This document shows positions 60,491 to 64,000 of a stretch of 64,000 bases of DNA, one piece after another. A model generated the notes under the pieces. That model worked only from the letters and a program-made list of their open reading frames with translations. It searched no databases and was not told where the DNA came from. The position numbers were made by a program, and so were the translations under genes. Source of the DNA: Paraburkholderia sp. BL23I1N1 (GTDB lineage Bacteria > Pseudomonadota > Gammaproteobacteria > Burkholderiales > Burkholderiaceae); assembly GCF_003610295.1 (NCBI RefSeq), contig NZ_RAPV01000001.1, positions 1,240,001-1,304,000 of the forward strand, written 5' to 3'. How positions within the stretch are numbered: the stretch's first letter is position 1; each line of letters begins with the position of its first letter.

Positions 60491-61510
60491 ATGCGTAAAT
60501 TTTTTCTTCCCGGCTTGACTGCCACGTTCGCCGCGGGCGCAGCGCTGGTCGCCGCCGCAGGCTTTTTTTCTCCGGCGGCCCACGCCAACAACGTGATTGT
60601 GCTTAATTCCGGCGAAGCCACGCTGAGCCTGATCGACGAAACGACCCGCCAGGTCGTCGGCACGGTACCCACGGGCAAGGAACCGCACCATTTGATGGCG
60701 ACGCCGGACAACTCGTCGCTGATCGTCGCGAATTCGGTGTCGAACAACCTGATGTTCGTCGATCCGAAATCGGGGCAGGTCCAGCGCTGGGTCGAGAACA
60801 TTGAGGATCCGTATCAGATCGGTTTTTCGCCGGACCGCAAGTGGCTCGTCACTACCGGGCTGCGTCTGGACCGCCTCGACATCTATCACTACGACAGCCA
60901 GAAGAACCAGATGACGCTGGCCTCGCGTCTGCCGCTCGCGGTGATGCCGAGCCACATGGCGTTCACCAATGACAGCAAGACGGTATTCGTCACGCTGCAG
61001 GTCTCGGGCGAACTGGCCGCGATCGATCTGGCCACGCAAACCGTGAAGTGGAAGATGAAAGTCGGCAAGGTGCCGGCCGGTCTGTGGATGACCCCGGGCG
61101 AGAAGTACCTGCTGATCGGCATGACCGGCGCGGATTACGTTGCGGTGGTCGATTGGCGCAATCAGAAAATCGTCAAGACGATTCAGACGGGCAAGGGCGC
61201 ACACAATTTCCGCTCGCTGGCTGACGGCAAGCATGTGGTGGTGTCGAACCGCGTCGCGAGCACGATCAGCATCATCGACGAAGACACGCTCACGAACGTC
61301 GGCGACATTGCCGGCTTGATGCCCGGGCCGGACGACATGGAACTGTCCGCCGACAAACGCTATCTGTGGGTTACCTTCCGCTTCGCGAAGCATGTCGGCA
61401 TCATCGACCTGAACACGCGTAAGCTGATCCAGACGATTGCAGTCGGCCGTTCGCCGCACGGTATCTATTTCTTCAATCGCGCGCCGGTTACGGCGCCGAA
61501 CGGCGCGTAA
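60491..61510 (+). CDS. YVTN beta-propeller (YncE-like) periplasmic protein
   Basis: 339 residues: signal peptide ending near AAHA|NNVIVLNSGEATLSLIDE, then repeated ~40-residue propeller blades such as VVGTVPTGKEPHHLMATPDNSSLIVANSVSNNLMFVD, PSHMAFTNDSKTVFVTLQVSGELAAIDL and PDDMELSADKRYLWVTFRFAKHVGIIDL. Related proteins include YncE and cytochrome d1-like propellers without heme. No catalytic residues are apparent; perhaps a scaffold or binding protein. Followed by a hydroxylase gene 80 bp later in the same direction. Confidence 0.87.
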   Translation: MRKFFLPGLTATFAAGAALVAAAGFFSPAAHANNVIVLNSGEATLSLIDETTRQVVGTVPTGKEPHHLMATPDNSSLIVANSVSNNLMFVDPKSGQVQRWVENIEDPYQIGFSPDRKWLVTTGLRLDRLDIYHYDSQKNQMTLASRLPLAVMPSHMAFTNDSKTVFVTLQVSGELAAIDLATQTVKWKMKVGKVPAGLWMTPGEKYLLIGMTGADYVAVVDWRNQKIVKTIQTGKGAHNFRSLADGKHVVVSNRVASTISIIDEDTLTNVGDIAGLMPGPDDMELSADKRYLWVTFRFAKHVGIIDLNTRKLIQTIAVGRSPHGIYFFNRAPVTAPNGA

Positions 61511-61590
61511 TGAGTAATAAGCGTGTAATAAGCGTGTAACAGGCGGCGGCAATCAGCGAACCGTCAGGAATGAAGTAACAGGCCAGAACC

Positions 61591-62589
61591 ATGTTCCATC
61601 TGATTTTTTCTTCTCTCGACAGCTTCGTCTCAGCCGTGCAGACGCTGCTGTACATCGACGTGGTGCAGCCGCTGCTGTTCCACTTCGACCTGATGGACTA
61701 TGACGAAGACACTTACGACAGCCTGTATTGGGTGCTCGTCGGCGTCTTCGAGGTGCTGGCGATGTACGCGATCCTGCGCCCGCTCGAGGCGCTTCGCCCG
61801 GTGGAGCAGTGGGAAAACCGCAAGGCCGTGCGGGTCGACGTGATTTACACGGGGATCGCCAAGCTCGGCTTCCTCAACCTGTTCTTCTTTTTCGCGCTGC
61901 AGCCGTTCTTCGACACCGTGCAGGCCTGGCTGCGCTTGCACAACATCGCGAATATCGATTTCGACAATTTGTGGCCGGGTGTCACCACGCAGCCGCTCGT
62001 CACGTTCGTGATGTATCTGCTCGTGCTCGATTTCGCCGGTTACTGGTACCACCGCTGGGAGCATCGGATCGGCGTCTGGTGGGAATTGCACGCGGTGCAT
62101 CATAGTCAGCAGCAGATGTCGCTGTGGACCGACGACCGTAACCATCTGCTCGACAATCTGTTGCAGGCGTCGTTCTTCGCGGTGATCGCGCTGGTGATCG
62201 GCGTGCCGCCGTCGCAGTTCGTCGTGCTGGTGGCAATCACGAACCTCGCGCAGAGCGTGCAGCACGCGAACATCCGTCTGTACTTCGGCTGGTTCGGCGA
62301 GCGCCTGCTGGTCAGTCCGACTTTCCACCGCCGTCACCATGCGATCGGCTACGGCCACGAAGGCCTGAAGTACGGTTGCAATTTCGGCGTACTGTTCCCG
62401 TGGTGGGACATGCTGTTTCGCAGTGTGTCGTGGAACCGCGAAATGGAGCCGACTGGTATCCGCGACCAGCTCGAAAGCCGGCGTTACGGGGACGGTTTCT
62501 GGGCGCAGCACTGGCTCGCCTTCGTGCGCATCGCCGGGCGCCTTTCGCCGAAGCGTCGTACCGAGGGCCGCGACGCCGCTCCGGTTTGA
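61591..62589 (+). CDS. Sterol desaturase / fatty-acid hydroxylase family protein
   Basis: 332 residues with about five membrane segments and the three di-iron His motifs: HRWEHRIG, HAVHHSQQQMS and HRRHHAIGYGHEG. This family hydroxylates or desaturates membrane lipids (for example carotenoids, fatty acids). The substrate cannot be inferred. In-frame start at 61591 (MFHLIFSSLDS); the preceding region has weak ribosome sites. A GC hairpin follows. Confidence 0.9.
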   Translation: MFHLIFSSLDSFVSAVQTLLYIDVVQPLLFHFDLMDYDEDTYDSLYWVLVGVFEVLAMYAILRPLEALRPVEQWENRKAVRVDVIYTGIAKLGFLNLFFFFALQPFFDTVQAWLRLHNIANIDFDNLWPGVTTQPLVTFVMYLLVLDFAGYWYHRWEHRIGVWWELHAVHHSQQQMSLWTDDRNHLLDNLLQASFFAVIALVIGVPPSQFVVLVAITNLAQSVQHANIRLYFGWFGERLLVSPTFHRRHHAIGYGHEGLKYGCNFGVLFPWWDMLFRSVSWNREMEPTGIRDQLESRRYGDGFWAQHWLAFVRIAGRLSPKRRTEGRDAAPV

Positions 62590-62602
62590 GCATTCTTCCT
62601 CT

Positions 62603-62629
62603 CACGCCGCCGGTTTTCCCGGCGGCGTG
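62603..62629 (+). terminator. GC-rich hairpin after the hydroxylase gene
   Basis: CACGCCGCCGG / CCGGCGGCGTG stem with a 5-base loop, 14 bp past the stop codon; no strong T-tract, so it may be a weak terminator or mRNA-stabilising structure. Confidence 0.5.
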
Positions 62630-62736
62630 TCACGTGGTTTATCCTGTTCACGTTTGCGCGTACAACCTTGGCCTCATGGCCGGTGCGTTGCGCCATCCGC
62701 CTTTTTCCATCGTTTCGTTCACCGGCACTGGCTCGC

Positions 62737-63567
62737 ATGAATGATCTGTTGCGCTCGTTTGGGCGCGCGCTCGCAAGCGCGCTCCACCCGCGCATGCTCT
62801 GGCTGACCTTCCTGCCGTTTCTGGCGGCAACGGTCGGGTGGGGCGTGATTCTCTGGTTTTCCTGGCAGACGCTGATCGGCGCCACCCGCACGTGGCTCGA
62901 AAGCTGGTCGTTCACGGTCACGCTGTATCGTCTGTTCGACTGGCTTGGCTTTTCGGCGCTGCACACGGCGATCGCGCCGTTCATCGTGATTGCGATGGCG
63001 ATTCCCTTGATTGTCGTCACGGTATTGCTGCTGATCGCCACGCTGTCGATGCCGGCAGTGATCCGTTTCTTGTCGGCGCGGCAATTTCCCGGCCTCGAAA
63101 TGCGTCACGGCGGAACGTGGTACGGTAGCCTCGGTCAGGCGTTGTGGACCACGCTGGTCTGTCTCGTGTTGCTGATCGTCACCTTGCCCCTATGGCTCGT
63201 GCCGCCGTTCTTCGCGCTGATTCCGCCGCTCCTGTGGGGCTGGCTGACGTATCGCGTGATGAGCTACGACGCGCTCGCGCTGCATGCCACGCGTGACGAG
63301 CGGCGCGCGCTGGTGAAGCGCTTCCGGTTGCCGCTGCTGCTGATCGGCATCGCGAGCGGACTGCTGGGGTCGCTGCCTACGCTGTTGTGGGCGTCGTCGG
63401 TCTGGCTGATCGTGCTGTTCCCGGTGATCACCGCGGTGACCATCTGGATCTACGCGTTCATCCTTGTGTTTTCGGCGCTGTGGTTCGGCTACTACTGTCT
63501 GCGCGCGCTGCAACGCATGCGCGCGGAAGAGCACGGTCCGCGGCACGCGGCACCGGTTCCTTACTGA
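62737..63567 (+). CDS. EI24-domain membrane protein
   Basis: 276 residues, four to six membrane segments. The N-terminal LLRSFGRALASALHPRMLWLTFLPFLAATVGWGVILWFSWQ and the conserved YRVMSYDALALHATRDERRALVKRFRLPLLLIGI fit the EI24/CysZ-like family. CysZ transports sulfate; this protein could be a general inner-membrane transporter. Start MNDLLRSF at 62737 (an overlapping ATGAATG gives no alternative in frame). Next gene 30 bp downstream. Confidence 0.85.
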   Translation: MNDLLRSFGRALASALHPRMLWLTFLPFLAATVGWGVILWFSWQTLIGATRTWLESWSFTVTLYRLFDWLGFSALHTAIAPFIVIAMAIPLIVVTVLLLIATLSMPAVIRFLSARQFPGLEMRHGGTWYGSLGQALWTTLVCLVLLIVTLPLWLVPPFFALIPPLLWGWLTYRVMSYDALALHATRDERRALVKRFRLPLLLIGIASGLLGSLPTLLWASSVWLIVLFPVITAVTIWIYAFILVFSALWFGYYCLRALQRMRAEEHGPRHAAPVPY

Positions 63568-63597
63568 TGAATTATTGACTAAGCGAAAGAGGCGGCA

Positions 63598-64000
63598 ATG
63601 GCATTTGGCGTCATCATCATCGGCGACGAAATCCTGTCGGGCAGACGCGTCGACAAGCATCTGCCGAAGGTCATCGAATTGCTGGGCGCGCGTGGGCTGT
63701 CGCTCGGTTGGGCGGAATATATCGGCGACGAACCGGCGCGGATCACGGCAACGCTTCGACGCACGTTCGCGTCGGGCGACATTGTGTTTTCCACGGGCGG
63801 CATCGGCGCCACGCCGGATGACCACACCCGTCAGTGCGCGGCGGCCGCGCTCGGTGTGCCGCTCGAACTGCATCCCGAGGCCGCGAAGCTGATTCAGGAG
63901 CGGATCCGCGATATGTATCCGGCGAACTTGGCTGCGCCGCTCGATCTGGACTCGCCCGAGAACCGGCATCGTCTGAATATGGGCACGTACCCGCAGGGCG
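63598..64000 (+). CDS. CinA/MoaB-type molybdopterin-binding domain protein (3' end outside window)
   Basis: 134 residues visible: MAFGVIIIGDEILSGRRVDKHLPKVIELLGARGLSLGWAEYIGDEPARITATLRRTFASGDIVFSTGGIGATPDDHT. The GDEILSGR and TGGIGATPDDHT motifs define the competence/damage-inducible protein CinA N-terminal (MoCF) domain. Here it may be a stand-alone MoCF protein. GAGGCG precedes the ATG. Truncated by the window edge; same orientation as the EI24 gene. Confidence 0.88.
   Translation, partial: MAFGVIIIGDEILSGRRVDKHLPKVIELLGARGLSLGWAEYIGDEPARITATLRRTFASGDIVFSTGGIGATPDDHTRQCAAAALGVPLELHPEAAKLIQERIRDMYPANLAAPLDLDSPENRHRLNMGTYPQG

Overview
The window reads as a high-GC betaproteobacterial chromosome of the Burkholderia/Paraburkholderia type. 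This is judged from codon use, from recognisable proteins (BamC, LldP, ThiC behind a TPP riboswitch, Rnk, ArgA, YggX, HrpA) and from typical Burkholderiaceae accessory families (DUF2844, MXKDX repeat protein, ESPR-bearing trimeric autotransporter). No plasmid, phage or CRISPR features were seen. Apart from one IS5-type element and one rearrangement scar, it looks like ordinary chromosome.

Layout. 1-10 kb: DUF2844 fragment, bamC, a complete-looking sigma-54 regulatory module driving a structured non-coding transcript (2448-2808), a DMT exporter, lactate permease, two small lipoproteins, thiC with its riboswitch, rnk. 10-20 kb: a secreted fimbrial-like protein, a DUF1223 / cytochrome b / molybdopterin-oxidoreductase operon, an MXKDX protein, a DMT exporter, fadH, an IS5-family insertion and an MFS exporter. 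20-27 kb: a five-gene ABC importer plus phosphodiesterase operon with a LacI-type regulator, then tRNA-Leu(UAA). 27-31 kb: a damaged stretch with a SYLF lipoprotein gene and two head-to-head, 5'-truncated genes. 31-40 kb: MarR, YgjP-like peptidase, FdhF/YdeP oxidoreductase, MocR-type regulator, SDR with a perfect 25-bp operator-like palindrome, BMP-type nucleoside binding protein with a nucleoside deaminase, LprI-like and SH3-like envelope proteins. 40-50 kb: GGDEF/EAL protein, flavoprotein disulfide reductase, cupin, DUF488, TMEM175 channel, YfcE-like phosphoesterase, ProP-like transporter. 50-64 kb: yggX, argA, hrpA, a trimeric autotransporter adhesin with a pentanucleotide repeat in its signal region, a YVTN beta-propeller protein, a sterol-desaturase-like hydroxylase, an EI24 protein and the start of a CinA-like gene.

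Two things stand out. First, the sigma-54 module has palindromic upstream sites, a perfect IHF consensus, a -24/-12 promoter and a roughly 205-nt structured RNA ending in a strong terminator, with no gene downstream on that strand; this has the design of CrcZ/Qrr/GlmY-type regulatory RNAs. Second, the autotransporter has four perfect CCCCG copies between its ESPR and its signal-peptide core; the present copy number puts the gene out of frame and one more copy would restore it, as in phase-variable Opa genes.

A caution runs through the window: thiC, argA, the SYLF gene, the GGDEF/EAL gene and the autotransporter each carry single-base indels, mostly in short homopolymers. Some of these genes are normally needed for prototrophic growth, so uncorrected sequencing indels are the simplest explanation, and the phase-variation idea must be judged against that.
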